Below, piece by piece: positions 26,661 to 33,335 of a DNA stretch of 33,335 nt. Position 1 is the first letter of the stretch. Each line of letters starts with the position of its first letter. Origin of the DNA: CAYMST01 sp964393115. GTDB lineage: Bacteria; Bacteroidota; Bacteroidia; Cytophagales; Cyclobacteriaceae. The position numbers were made by a program, and so were the translations under genes. The notes under the pieces are model-generated. The model saw only the letters and a program-made list of their open reading frames with translations, searched no databases and was not told the DNA's origin. The stretch spans positions 1-33,335 of the forward strand of contig CAYMST010000017.1 of NCBI GenBank assembly GCA_964393115.1. The letters are read 5' to 3'.

Positions 26661-28253
26661 ATGAAATTGAAGCCAACTTACTTTTTGTTCATCTTAATCC
26701 ATACAACATCCTTAAATGCGAGTGCGCAAGTCCCTGTTTTCTCTGCAGAACTTGATTTCAAAGGTGGAAAAAAGAACACGTATAGCTTTGAAACAAATGA
26801 GGGCTTTGGACTTTATGTGACCAGTAAAAAGCAATTGAATATATATCTTTTTGATGAAGAGGACCACCTTCTGAAGTCTTCGAATTACCCTTTTGATGAG
26901 AGGTCTAAAGACTACAACTTGTTTCTTGGCTCCCTTGGGAATCAATCAGAAAGTGGTAGGGAGTTAATTTATTTGAACAAGACTTTAGATGGATTGAATA
27001 AAGTTGAAATTCAAGGTGATCAGATTGAGTTTACTGACTTACCTGGGGTGTTCAAGGATCAAACTTATCTATGCCACAGTAATTTAGATCGGCAGATCAT
27101 GGTGTATACCGTAACGGCATATACAGATACTTTACATGTCCATATTTTAAACTATGGAAGTATTCGAACAGTAAAATTTAAGTTGAGTGATATTCCTTTC
27201 TTCTACGATCTTATAAAGTCAGGAAACCTCATTGAATCACTTTACTCTATGTGCACAGAACGCTCTAAAAAGCATGTTGAAAACGGAATGCTAGTGACTA
27301 AAGCAACCACCAAGTTTTACCCAGTAGATTATGAAAGAGTGATTTTAACATTAGATGAGCATGATGGCATTTCCAGGACTTGGGAGAAGAAGCTTAAAAC
27401 TGAAACCGGTGTTGCAACCGGTATTAGTTATGAGTATTTCGTTGCGCACAGTGAGAAAGCAGCGGTAGGCACTTACATAATAGAGTTGAATCTATCTACT
27501 GGGGATCATCAAGTGGAAAGTTATTTGGAGAATCAGGTAAAAAAGGAAAAAATGAAGTCTACTTCTTTTTTACATGACAGTGTATTGTACCAGTTGTTCT
27601 ATTATAAAAAGAAGATGATGATGCATATCACCGGGACAACTATTGCTGATAAGCGACAGGTCATCAGTGAATGGTGTTCTGAAGGCAATCAAAACTTTTT
27701 TACGGACATACCAATACAAAAAGCCATCATGAGTTCATTCTCGGATAAGAGATTTAAAGTAGACGAGAAGAATTATTCACTTTTTAATATCTATGGTACT
27801 AGTACGGCCAAAAAGTTTCCTGCTATCGTGGCTAATACCGAGGAAGATAAAGTTGTATTGTCCTACGGTGTGGTGCAAAAACGTCCTCCTAATTACTTGC
27901 TCTCATACATGTCTTCCTTTGTAAATATCCCTTTGTTAAGTTCCGGAGGATTTACGCTTTATTTTAACCCTGTGGATCTTGTCTATTCTATGTCACGAGG
28001 TACACATGTAATTAGTGCTTTTGCTAAGGTGGAATTGAATTCAGATTTCACTAGATCAAAAAATACTGACCTTTTCCCGTTTCCGGAGTCTGAGAAAAAG
28101 ATTGCTTTGGATGAGAAAATAGAGAAAATAAATGAGAAATTATTTGAAGAACAAGCTACTCGAGTTTTTGAAGTTAATGATCAATTTTATTACGCATATT
28201 ACTTGCCTGAAAGTGAGTTGTTCGAAATCGTTAAGTTCGACTTAGCGTTTTAA
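26661..28253 (+). CDS. Secreted protein of unknown function
   Basis: I do not recognise this 530-residue protein. It starts with a clear signal peptide ('MKLKPTYFLFILIHTTSLNA', cleavage likely after 'SAQ' at about residue 23). The mature part is rich in alternating hydrophobic and polar residues, suggesting beta structure, possibly a degenerate propeller. It has no sorting domain at the C-terminus ('ESELFEIVKFDLAF'), no lipobox and no membrane segment after the signal, so a periplasmic location is likely. It runs convergently into the regulator gene, with 16 nt between the stops. No catalytic motif was found. Confidence 0.75.
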   Translation: MKLKPTYFLFILIHTTSLNASAQVPVFSAELDFKGGKKNTYSFETNEGFGLYVTSKKQLNIYLFDEEDHLLKSSNYPFDERSKDYNLFLGSLGNQSESGRELIYLNKTLDGLNKVEIQGDQIEFTDLPGVFKDQTYLCHSNLDRQIMVYTVTAYTDTLHVHILNYGSIRTVKFKLSDIPFFYDLIKSGNLIESLYSMCTERSKKHVENGMLVTKATTKFYPVDYERVILTLDEHDGISRTWEKKLKTETGVATGISYEYFVAHSEKAAVGTYIIELNLSTGDHQVESYLENQVKKEKMKSTSFLHDSVLYQLFYYKKKMMMHITGTTIADKRQVISEWCSEGNQNFFTDIPIQKAIMSSFSDKRFKVDEKNYSLFNIYGTSTAKKFPAIVANTEEDKVVLSYGVVQKRPPNYLLSYMSSFVNIPLLSSGGFTLYFNPVDLVYSMSRGTHVISAFAKVELNSDFTRSKNTDLFPFPESEKKIALDEKIEKINEKLFEEQATRVFEVNDQFYYAYYLPESELFEIVKFDLAF

Positions 28254-28269
28254 TTGCTTAAACGAATTT

Positions 28270-29386
28270 CTATAGTGGAAGACTATCCAGGTAGTCTGGA
28301 ATAGTGTGGCCTTCTCCAATTTCCATCTTCTTCTTTAGCCGCGAGCGCATGACGCGCAAAGACGATTTTTGAACCGAAAGGAGGTAAGAGATGTCATCAT
28401 GTGAAAAACGCATTTTCATCAGCATTAAGTGCNNNNNNNNNNTCATGCCTTCTCCTTAAGTGGTCAAAGAAACCTTTTCCACTTACTTCAATTTGGGATT
28501 GCAGAGCTTTCCAAAACAACTCAGAGTTTTTAACGGTAATGAGCGAATTGGCAATTGGAGACAGCTTCTTTCGTTCTTCGAGACTGATGTCTTCCATCAG
28601 CTCTTTTAGATTCGTTAGGATTTCCTCGTATTTGCCCTGCGTCATATTTGCAAGCCCAAGCTGACTATGCAGCTCTTCAAAGCTCTCTTTAGTATCGCTT
28701 AGTTCTCGATATTCATCTTTTGATTTGATAATAGCCGTTCTGATGTATACGATAGTCAGGAACAAGAATCCAACATTGGTCACGAGGTGCTCTAGTAGTT
28801 GGAAGTCACCTAAGAAGGCAATTACGGCAAGAGAGAGCCAAAGTACAGCAGAAAGCACTAAGGCTACTATGTTGATATAATCAATTTTTTCAGCGCTAGG
28901 GTGGTCGAGATACTTTGCCTTGATGGCTCTTAACATCTGATAAATAAATGATACACCATAGAAAAAGGGAATTACCATGGCCAGTTGACTACTGAGTCGT
29001 ATATCGCCAGTAATCAAATAAGGGGCTACGAAAAATAAACAATAAGGAATAAACAGGAAAAATATACTACCGTAAAGCGCGATAAATCGTAGTCTCTCCA
29101 GTTCGTAGGCTTTGTAGATATAGTAAGCAAAGTACATGGACATGGTAAAACAGGTCAGGTACCCAAAAATACTTTGAATGACAACGGGAATTATCCATTG
29201 TGGATCTGGTACAAGTCCAGTAATAACATTATACAAAATCAACAAGGAGAGCAGTATGAGGTAAAGCAAACGATTTCGATCGGAGGGACGCTGGAGGTAG
29301 TAAATGATTTGAAAATATAACATGAACAGCTCGATGACAATAATGCCAAAACTGACCACGTGCATGTCGGTACTAAAAACAGTCAT
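28270..29386 (-). CDS. Membrane protein with C-terminal LuxR-like HTH, interrupted by an assembly gap
   Basis: About seven membrane segments fill residues 10-220, followed by a helical linker ('KESFEELHSQLGLANMTQGK') and the start of an HTH domain ('GKGFFDHLRRRH'). Ten Ns then interrupt the gene. Read straight through, the frame ends at 28397. On the far side of the gap a different frame continues for 54 codons to TAG at 28270-28272 and encodes 'MKMRFSHDDISYLLSVQKSS' then 'LRVMRSRLKKKM', the recognition-helix half of a LuxR/GerE-like domain. The real gene therefore probably ends at 28270, and the gap is not 10 nt or not in frame. This layout, a sensory membrane domain plus cytoplasmic HTH, is known in Bacteroidota regulators. 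The ligand is unknown. Confidence 0.75.
28433..28442. other. Assembly gap (10 N)
   Basis: Ten Ns lie inside the membrane-HTH regulator gene. The missing sequence must encode the short segment between 'HLRRRH' and 'LMLMKMRF'; the typical domain suggests a few tens of bases are missing rather than ten. Confidence 0.95.
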
Positions 29387-29539
29387 CAGATCAATACTAG
29401 AGTTAAAATTTGTTCAACACCGAATAGAGATCACATCCCTAAGAAAGGTATTGATTAGTTTTTGGAGGTTCAGATTGCTAGGCAAGTTAATGCTTGAAGT
29501 TCATGTATTCCAACGATCTTGATTTACAATGAGGATCAT

Positions 29540-29601
29540 GTTACCGCTTTATTAACGGTAAAAATTGATATTGTTACCGCTTTGTTAGCGCTTTTGATAT
29601 G
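29540..29601. repeat. Imperfect 33-bp tandem repeat upstream of the regulator
   Basis: GTTACCGCTTTATTAACG (29540) and GTTACCGCTTTGTTAGCG (29573) match at 16 of 18 positions, with a 33-nt period; both are followed by a TTGATAT. The first unit also holds the inverted pair TTACCG/CGGTAA. It lies about 155-215 nt upstream of the membrane-HTH gene start (minus strand), a plausible place for regulator binding. Confidence 0.65.
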
Positions 29602-29640
29602 ATTAGGTATAGATTTCGAATTGGCTTTCTCCTAGTTCTA

Positions 29641-29701
29641 TCGGCATAAAGTAATGACCTGGGTTAACCAGTTAGGTAAGCGTATGCCGAAATTAGGTCA
29701 T
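29641..29701. repeat. Interleaved inverted repeats, possible pseudoknot or switch
   Basis: TCGGCATA (29641-29648) pairs with TATGCCGA (29683-29690), and ATGACCT (29654-29660) pairs with AGGTCAT (29695-29701). The arms are in the order 1, 2, 1', 2', so both stems form together only as a pseudoknot. An alternative nested pairing uses ACCT with AGGT at 29674-29677. Confidence 0.6.
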
Positions 29702-30080
29702 GAAAATAGTTCAACTGGACTTATAGGGTGGAGGGCGCACTAGCTCGTGGTAAGCTATAATTATGAATTTTGGTAGTTGAATATGCTCAGAAATAAGTAG
29801 GATACTATTGTATGTATTTCCACAATTATTAACATCACCTTTTTCTGTTAACGGGAGATACTTCAACTTTAAAAATAACGCCTCGCAGCAAATAGCTCGT
29901 AAGGAGAAAGACGTTTTATTCTGAATGAATAGCTCATTGTTGAATTGAATTAGGACCTGCTGAAAAAGTTGGGAGTGCTGCAAATACAATCAACTGAAGC
30001 GTAGATGTATGCTTATACCCCAAGCTGAATCGGATCCCCGACGGGATTGGGCAGTAGTTGCGGTGCTCCCGGCTAGCCTT

Positions 30081-30147
30081 GAAAATATCAATTTTGATAT
30101 TTTCGGAGTGCAAGGATATTGGTGCCTTACCCTAAAAAACCTTGCAC
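30081..30147. repeat. Adjacent palindromes
   Basis: GAAAATATCAA (30081-30091) and TTGATATTTTC (30094-30104) form a near-perfect palindrome with a 2-nt centre. Next to it GTGCAAGG (30108-30115) pairs with CCTTGCAC (30140-30147) over 24 nt. Origin and role are unknown; it resembles the structured end of a small non-autonomous element. Confidence 0.6.
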
Positions 30148-30410
30148 ATTGCTAAGAAATCCATTGATGAAATCCTGCTCAATCCATTAACTCTTTTTTT
30201 ACGTTTTTCAGCATGCCCGAATTAACCCGAAAAGAAATATAATGAAAGAGAATTATACGTTAGAAAAAGTGAAATGATAATGAAGATGACTTCAACTAGT
30301 GCAATCCAAAAGAACCCGAGTATACCATTTAAGGCAAAAAATGTCTTTTTTCTACTAAGCATTTTGACGGTTTTTATTCGTTTTCAGGTCATAAGATAGC
30401 AAAAAGAAGT

Positions 30411-30442
30411 CTTTTTCGGTTAGGTGTTGATTATACCTAACC
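30411..30442 (-). terminator. Probable terminator of the glycoside hydrolase gene
   Basis: On the minus strand GGTTAGGT (30442-30435) pairs perfectly with ACCTAACC (30425-30418) across a 9-nt loop and overlaps the stop codon. A second small A/T-rich inverted repeat ending in TTTTT follows to about 30400. Confidence 0.55.
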
Positions 30443-32092
30443 CGCCTCAGCTTCCAACATCAATACCCATTCGCCCTCTGCTGGTGTACGAAAGTTTTGG
30501 GAACGAGACTTAGTACAACTGCCTCCTTGTTGGTATGTGCCGGTAATGGGATTAAACCATTTGAACCTAACATCTCCTGAAAAATCACTCATATCAATGC
30601 TTATGTTATGATTATTGGGGAGGTAAGCGAGACCGAGGTTACCTTTTGTACTGATTTGTAAGGTCATTTTTTTCTGATTGACCGTGTCCTGATTAATGAT
30701 TCTTTCATGCCTGGGAATTAAGTTCCACCATTCCACATCATCAAAAAGGGCTTTAAGCATTATCATGTCATCATTTAAAGGCCATTCCAAGCATTTTTTC
30801 CAGTAGTCATAAGTGTCAGGGTTTCTGCTCGTCATCCATAGCCCACCGTTTCGATCTCCGTATTTAGTGCCTAATCCGACTGTATAGCCTGCTGAACCTG
30901 ATAGTCGAGTGATGTACCCCAGTTTTCGGGCATCTTGTCTTCTAAACACGTGTCTGCTATCGTCCTCGTCTCCATACATGGCTTCTACGTTGATCACTGG
31001 TTTGATTGGGGTAGATTCGTATAGGTCCATTATCCAGGTCCTGGCTGCACCATAAGCATTGTCTAGGTTGGCACGATGATGCCCGGATTGTGCCATACAG
31101 AAGTCTAGGTATGGCTCTCCTTTGTAGGTAAGAGCTGCGGTTTGACTCGTATTCACATGTTGGGTGATGAGGTGGCGATTTGTAAGTGCATCAAATCGTT
31201 TTCCTTGTTCGGAATTGATCTCGTCATATGGGATATCCATGCTTGGGGAGAGAATAACATGGTTTCCATAGAGCCTTCCAACGATGTACCGAGCAAAATG
31301 AGGGTTACAGGTATTAGCGGTGAAATAATCTTCCTGAGCTTTTCCTAACCCAGCAATCATAATAATGATCCCTTTGCTATTGGCATATTGGATCCTTTTA
31401 TCAATTTCCTCCCAATACTCGTGATGGGGAGCGCCAGTTTTATCAAAGGGAGTATGTCCATTTCTATTGGTTAACTCACGGATAACCTTTGTTCGCGTAG
31501 CATGAATTTGGATAATGTTATAGCCATCCTCAACAGCCGAATTGATAGCAGTCTGCCAGTCCATATAGTTGAGTTCCCATGGTAGGTTCCAATACGTATT
31601 CCCGTGCCAATTGAACGGTGTTCCATCCACATACTCCAGATAGCGATTGTTTTTGCTTACCCTTAAGTAACCATGTTGATACAGTGGGTTTGATTCTGTG
31701 TAAGTGCTGACATGAACATTGCCCGATTGGTTGTGTAGTCCTTTGTCTTTACTATTGGTACAGCTGGTCTTCCAGGTCCATTTTCCAGCGGAAGGAAATG
31801 CACATCGCATTTTCCATGTTTGCTCGCCATCCCAGAAGGCAGGAGCAGTAAAAGTGGTCCTTCCATTTGTATAGGTTACGGTTACTTCTACTGTCTTGTA
31901 TGCCTTGCTAACTTCAGAAGAGGTAAGTGACTGTTCCCATCGTTTCCATTGTTCAATGCTTGTGTTATGCACCGAACCGGTAATTTGGTTTTTCGGTGAT
32001 TGACGTGGTGACGAACTTGAATCCCCGTCGAAAACGTACGCCGTTCCAGTCATTAAATAGAGGAATATAATGAGATAGTGATGCCTTTGCAA
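30437..32092 (-). CDS. Secreted DUF5060/DUF4038 glycoside hydrolase (apiosidase-like)
   Basis: This 551-residue protein has an N-terminal hydrophobic signal ('HHYLIIFLYLMTGTAYV'). About residues 46-130 form a DUF5060 beta-sandwich ('EVTVTYTNG', 'FTAPAFWDGEQTWKMRCAFP', 'GKWTWKTSC'). About 140-450 form a DUF4038 TIM-barrel, the family around GH140 apiosidases ('DGTPFNWHGNTYWNLPWELN', 'GYNIIQIHAT', 'KGIIIMIAGLGKAQ', 'PVINVEAMYGDEDD'; the Glu of the last is a likely catalytic residue). The end ('RFKWFNPITGTYQQGG', 'GEWVLMLEAE') resembles the putative collagen-binding domain often found after DUF4038. It probably cleaves a side chain or linkage in a plant or algal polysaccharide. The start is TTG at 32092; the first ATG (32053) would remove the signal peptide and a stop lies two codons upstream of the TTG. 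No susC/susD pair is nearby. Confidence 0.82.
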   Translation of the reverse strand: MQRHHYLIIFLYLMTGTAYVFDGDSSSSPRQSPKNQITGSVHNTSIEQWKRWEQSLTSSEVSKAYKTVEVTVTYTNGRTTFTAPAFWDGEQTWKMRCAFPSAGKWTWKTSCTNSKDKGLHNQSGNVHVSTYTESNPLYQHGYLRVSKNNRYLEYVDGTPFNWHGNTYWNLPWELNYMDWQTAINSAVEDGYNIIQIHATRTKVIRELTNRNGHTPFDKTGAPHHEYWEEIDKRIQYANSKGIIIMIAGLGKAQEDYFTANTCNPHFARYIVGRLYGNHVILSPSMDIPYDEINSEQGKRFDALTNRHLITQHVNTSQTAALTYKGEPYLDFCMAQSGHHRANLDNAYGAARTWIMDLYESTPIKPVINVEAMYGDEDDSRHVFRRQDARKLGYITRLSGSAGYTVGLGTKYGDRNGGLWMTSRNPDTYDYWKKCLEWPLNDDMIMLKALFDDVEWWNLIPRHERIINQDTVNQKKMTLQISTKGNLGLAYLPNNHNISIDMSDFSGDVRFKWFNPITGTYQQGGSCTKSRSQNFRTPAEGEWVLMLEAEAG

Positions 32093-32174
32093 AATTTAGT
32101 ATGTTTTGGTGATGACTTAAATTTGGCAGGTAAAATAGTACTTTTTTAAGTTTTCATAAAGGCAGAATGTTTTT

Positions 32175-32205
32175 AAATGTGTTTTTAACACTTAAAAACA
32201 CATTT
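32175..32205. promoter_or_regulatory. 31-bp inverted repeat upstream of the glycoside hydrolase gene
   Basis: AAATGTGTTTTTAA and TTAAAAACACATTT are perfect 14-nt reverse complements around CAC. The centre lies about 98 nt upstream of the TTG start of the hydrolase. Position suggests an operator; on the + strand it is followed by a T-rich stretch, so a terminator is the alternative. Confidence 0.5.
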
Positions 32206-32405
32206 TTTATCTTTATTGTCACTTTTTTACATGAATTCCATAGGAGCTAGAGCAGCAGTTTGAACTGGTATCCGATGAGTGGTCAACTTGGGGAATCACT
32301 CATACAATGTCAACACAGAATATGGTTGATGCAGGTCTCCATTTTTAGTGAGGTCTGAGCGTAAGTCTTGGAAGGTGACAGTTTAACCGATGGTTCGTTA
32401 AGGAC

Positions 32406-32436
32406 AAAAAAAGAGGCTGCCCAAACGGACAACCTC
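32406..32436 (-). terminator. Rho-independent terminator of the partial module protein
   Basis: On the minus strand GAGGTTGTCC (32436-32427), loop GTTT, and GGGCAGCCTC (32422-32413) form a 10-pair stem with two G-T pairs, followed by seven Ts. It begins 25 nt after the stop at 32462. Confidence 0.88.
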
Positions 32437-32461
32437 AATACACACGTGCAATAAATATTTA

Positions 32462-33335
32462 CTAGAGCTTCAGTTTCACAATTTGTACCTCCTCGTCGTT
32501 TAGCGCCACGACAATCATAATACCTTTCTCCCGAATATGCTGTCTCCATTCGTTATTGCTGAGTTGGATGTCGGAAAATGAGGCTATGCTGTGCCCGGCT
32601 AGGTCAAATATTTCCACCGACTGGATAGCTTTGAGCTCCTTGGATTTGATGATCAATTCTCCTTTTGTGGCGTAGATGGATAGCTTTTCTGTATTCGAAG
32701 TATTCAATATAGATTGCTTGATCGTTCCAACATGTAAGGTAAAGCGGTCTTCGAATGAGCCTACCGTAGAGAAGAACTCATAACTTCCGTCTTTCTTGAG
32801 ATCATGTATTTGATTCGAATAATTGTCTATTAAATAGACTTGATCACTAAAATCAATATTGATTTGGGTAGGGGATAGTCTATAGTAACCTGCTTTAGCT
32901 ACATGTAGTCCCACGGTAATATCTGGATCTGCTGGACTTACCGCCTGTATAGCATAGGGTATACTGTTTAGGGTGCTGAAAAGCTGCATTCCAGATACGG
33001 TATTGGATAATAATGGTGCATCATAGTGTAAATCAATGCCTGAAGTTGCATCATGAGCAAAGCCGACTAGTGTTTCGTAGAAGCTATCTGGCGAGGCCTT
33101 AGCACTAAGTGTGAGTTTTACGGTTTGCTTGTCGGACTTCGTTCTAAAGAAGGCACTTTTTAGATTTTTGCCGACTACTTTCATACTATCGGCAAAGGCT
33201 ACAGAGTCTTTTTGTATGGCTTGCACGAAAAATCCTTGGAATGATCCAATATGATCATTCCAATCTCCGGACCGTCCACTACCACCACTAGACACTCCAA
33301 GTGTATTAATAGTTAAGTAATCGCTATTGCTTCTA
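32462..33335 (-). CDS. C-terminal part of a fourth shared-module protein with T9SS sorting domain (5' end outside window)
   Basis: The frame is open through the right edge; the GTG at 33295 is an internal Val, because the upstream codons read 'RSNSDYLTINTLG', matching 'RGNSDYLTINALG' of the shared module. It then follows the module: 'HIGSFQGFFVQA', 'FADSMKVVGKN', 'AFFRTKSDKQTVKL', 'YDAPLLSN', 'PYAIQAV' and 'YEFFSTVGSFEDRFTLHVG'. It ends with a sorting-like domain ('KAIQSVEIFDLAGHSIASF', 'VQIVKLKL'). It is clearly more diverged than the three + strand copies and about four residues longer from NSDYLTIN to the end. The N-terminal domains cannot be seen. A strong terminator follows. Confidence 0.88.
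   Translation of the reverse strand, partial: RSNSDYLTINTLGVSSGGSGRSGDWNDHIGSFQGFFVQAIQKDSVAFADSMKVVGKNLKSAFFRTKSDKQTVKLTLSAKASPDSFYETLVGFAHDATSGIDLHYDAPLLSNTVSGMQLFSTLNSIPYAIQAVSPADPDITVGLHVAKAGYYRLSPTQINIDFSDQVYLIDNYSNQIHDLKKDGSYEFFSTVGSFEDRFTLHVGTIKQSILNTSNTEKLSIYATKGELIIKSKELKAIQSVEIFDLAGHSIASFSDIQLSNNEWRQHIREKGIMIVVALNDEEVQIVKLKL

Larger units (their letters stand above)
29387..30436. other. Gene-poor region of about 1 kb, rich in inverted repeats
   Basis: No convincing gene was found. A 92-codon minus frame at 29711-29989 lacks coding character. The stretch holds a 33-bp tandem repeat (29540-29601), interleaved inverted repeats (29641-29701), and palindromes at 30081-30104 and 30108-30147. 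The short coding-like fragments in several minus frames between 29850 and 30150 could be a decayed gene or a small mobile element, but I cannot name one. Confidence 0.55.
32093..32461. other. Intergenic region with palindrome and terminator
   Basis: It contains the 31-bp inverted repeat at 32175-32205 and the terminator at 32406-32436. Between 32210 and 32400 no convincing gene is seen on either strand. Confidence 0.55.

Noticed and set aside
28280..28297. AGACTA/TAGTCT hairpin as a terminator between convergent genes
   Set aside because: It falls inside the restored HTH coding frame, has only six pairs and lacks a T-tract.
29711..29989. 92-codon minus-strand frame in the gene-poor region
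   Set aside because: Composition does not look like a real protein, no domain is recognised, and neighbouring frames show equal fragments; more likely decayed or non-coding DNA.

Overview
The window looks like Bacteroidota, most likely a marine member of the Cytophagales. The signs are T9SS-type C-terminal sorting domains, very large secreted adhesin-like proteins built from CARDB and beta-propeller repeats, a YARHG lipoprotein, a membrane-anchored LuxR-like regulator, moderate GC content and little Shine-Dalgarno use. The placement rests on protein features read by eye, not on a search. A run of 10 Ns at 28433-28442 shows this is a scaffolded draft assembly.

Left half (1-22635): four giant secreted proteins lie head to tail on the + strand. 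The first is cut by the left edge; it has about 14 CARDB-like domains in a three-type super-repeat, then a parallel beta-helix region, ASH-like domains and a canonical sorting domain. The second (8133-13538) has ten CARDB domains in the same order. The third (13842-17729) has about six divergent ones. The fourth (18100-22635) has two five-repeat propeller-like regions and several Ig/cadherin-like domains. Genes 2, 3 and 4 end in the same 525-residue module, exactly 1578 nt in each. A fifth protein carrying this module enters from the right edge on the minus strand (32462-33335). Genes 2, 3 and 4 also share an upstream element with identical internal spacing: GTACGA, 15 nt, GTACAA, 30 nt, then TACNNTTGC. 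This suggests one regulator controls a family of cell-surface proteins with interchangeable N-terminal regions.

Middle (22636-26640): a minus-strand YARHG lipoprotein, an AT-rich stretch ending in a perfect 28-bp palindrome, a possible 71-residue gene ending in a strong terminator, and an ABC ATPase with an adjacent multi-span membrane protein.

Right (26641-33335): a secreted protein of unknown function, a membrane protein with a C-terminal LuxR-like HTH that the N gap shifts into another frame, about 1 kb of gene-poor DNA rich in inverted repeats, a DUF5060/DUF4038 apiosidase-like glycoside hydrolase, and the partial module protein.

The strongest candidate for something undescribed is the promoter-linked family of surface proteins with a shared C-terminal cassette. 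No defence system, CRISPR array, tRNA, rRNA or intact transposon was seen.
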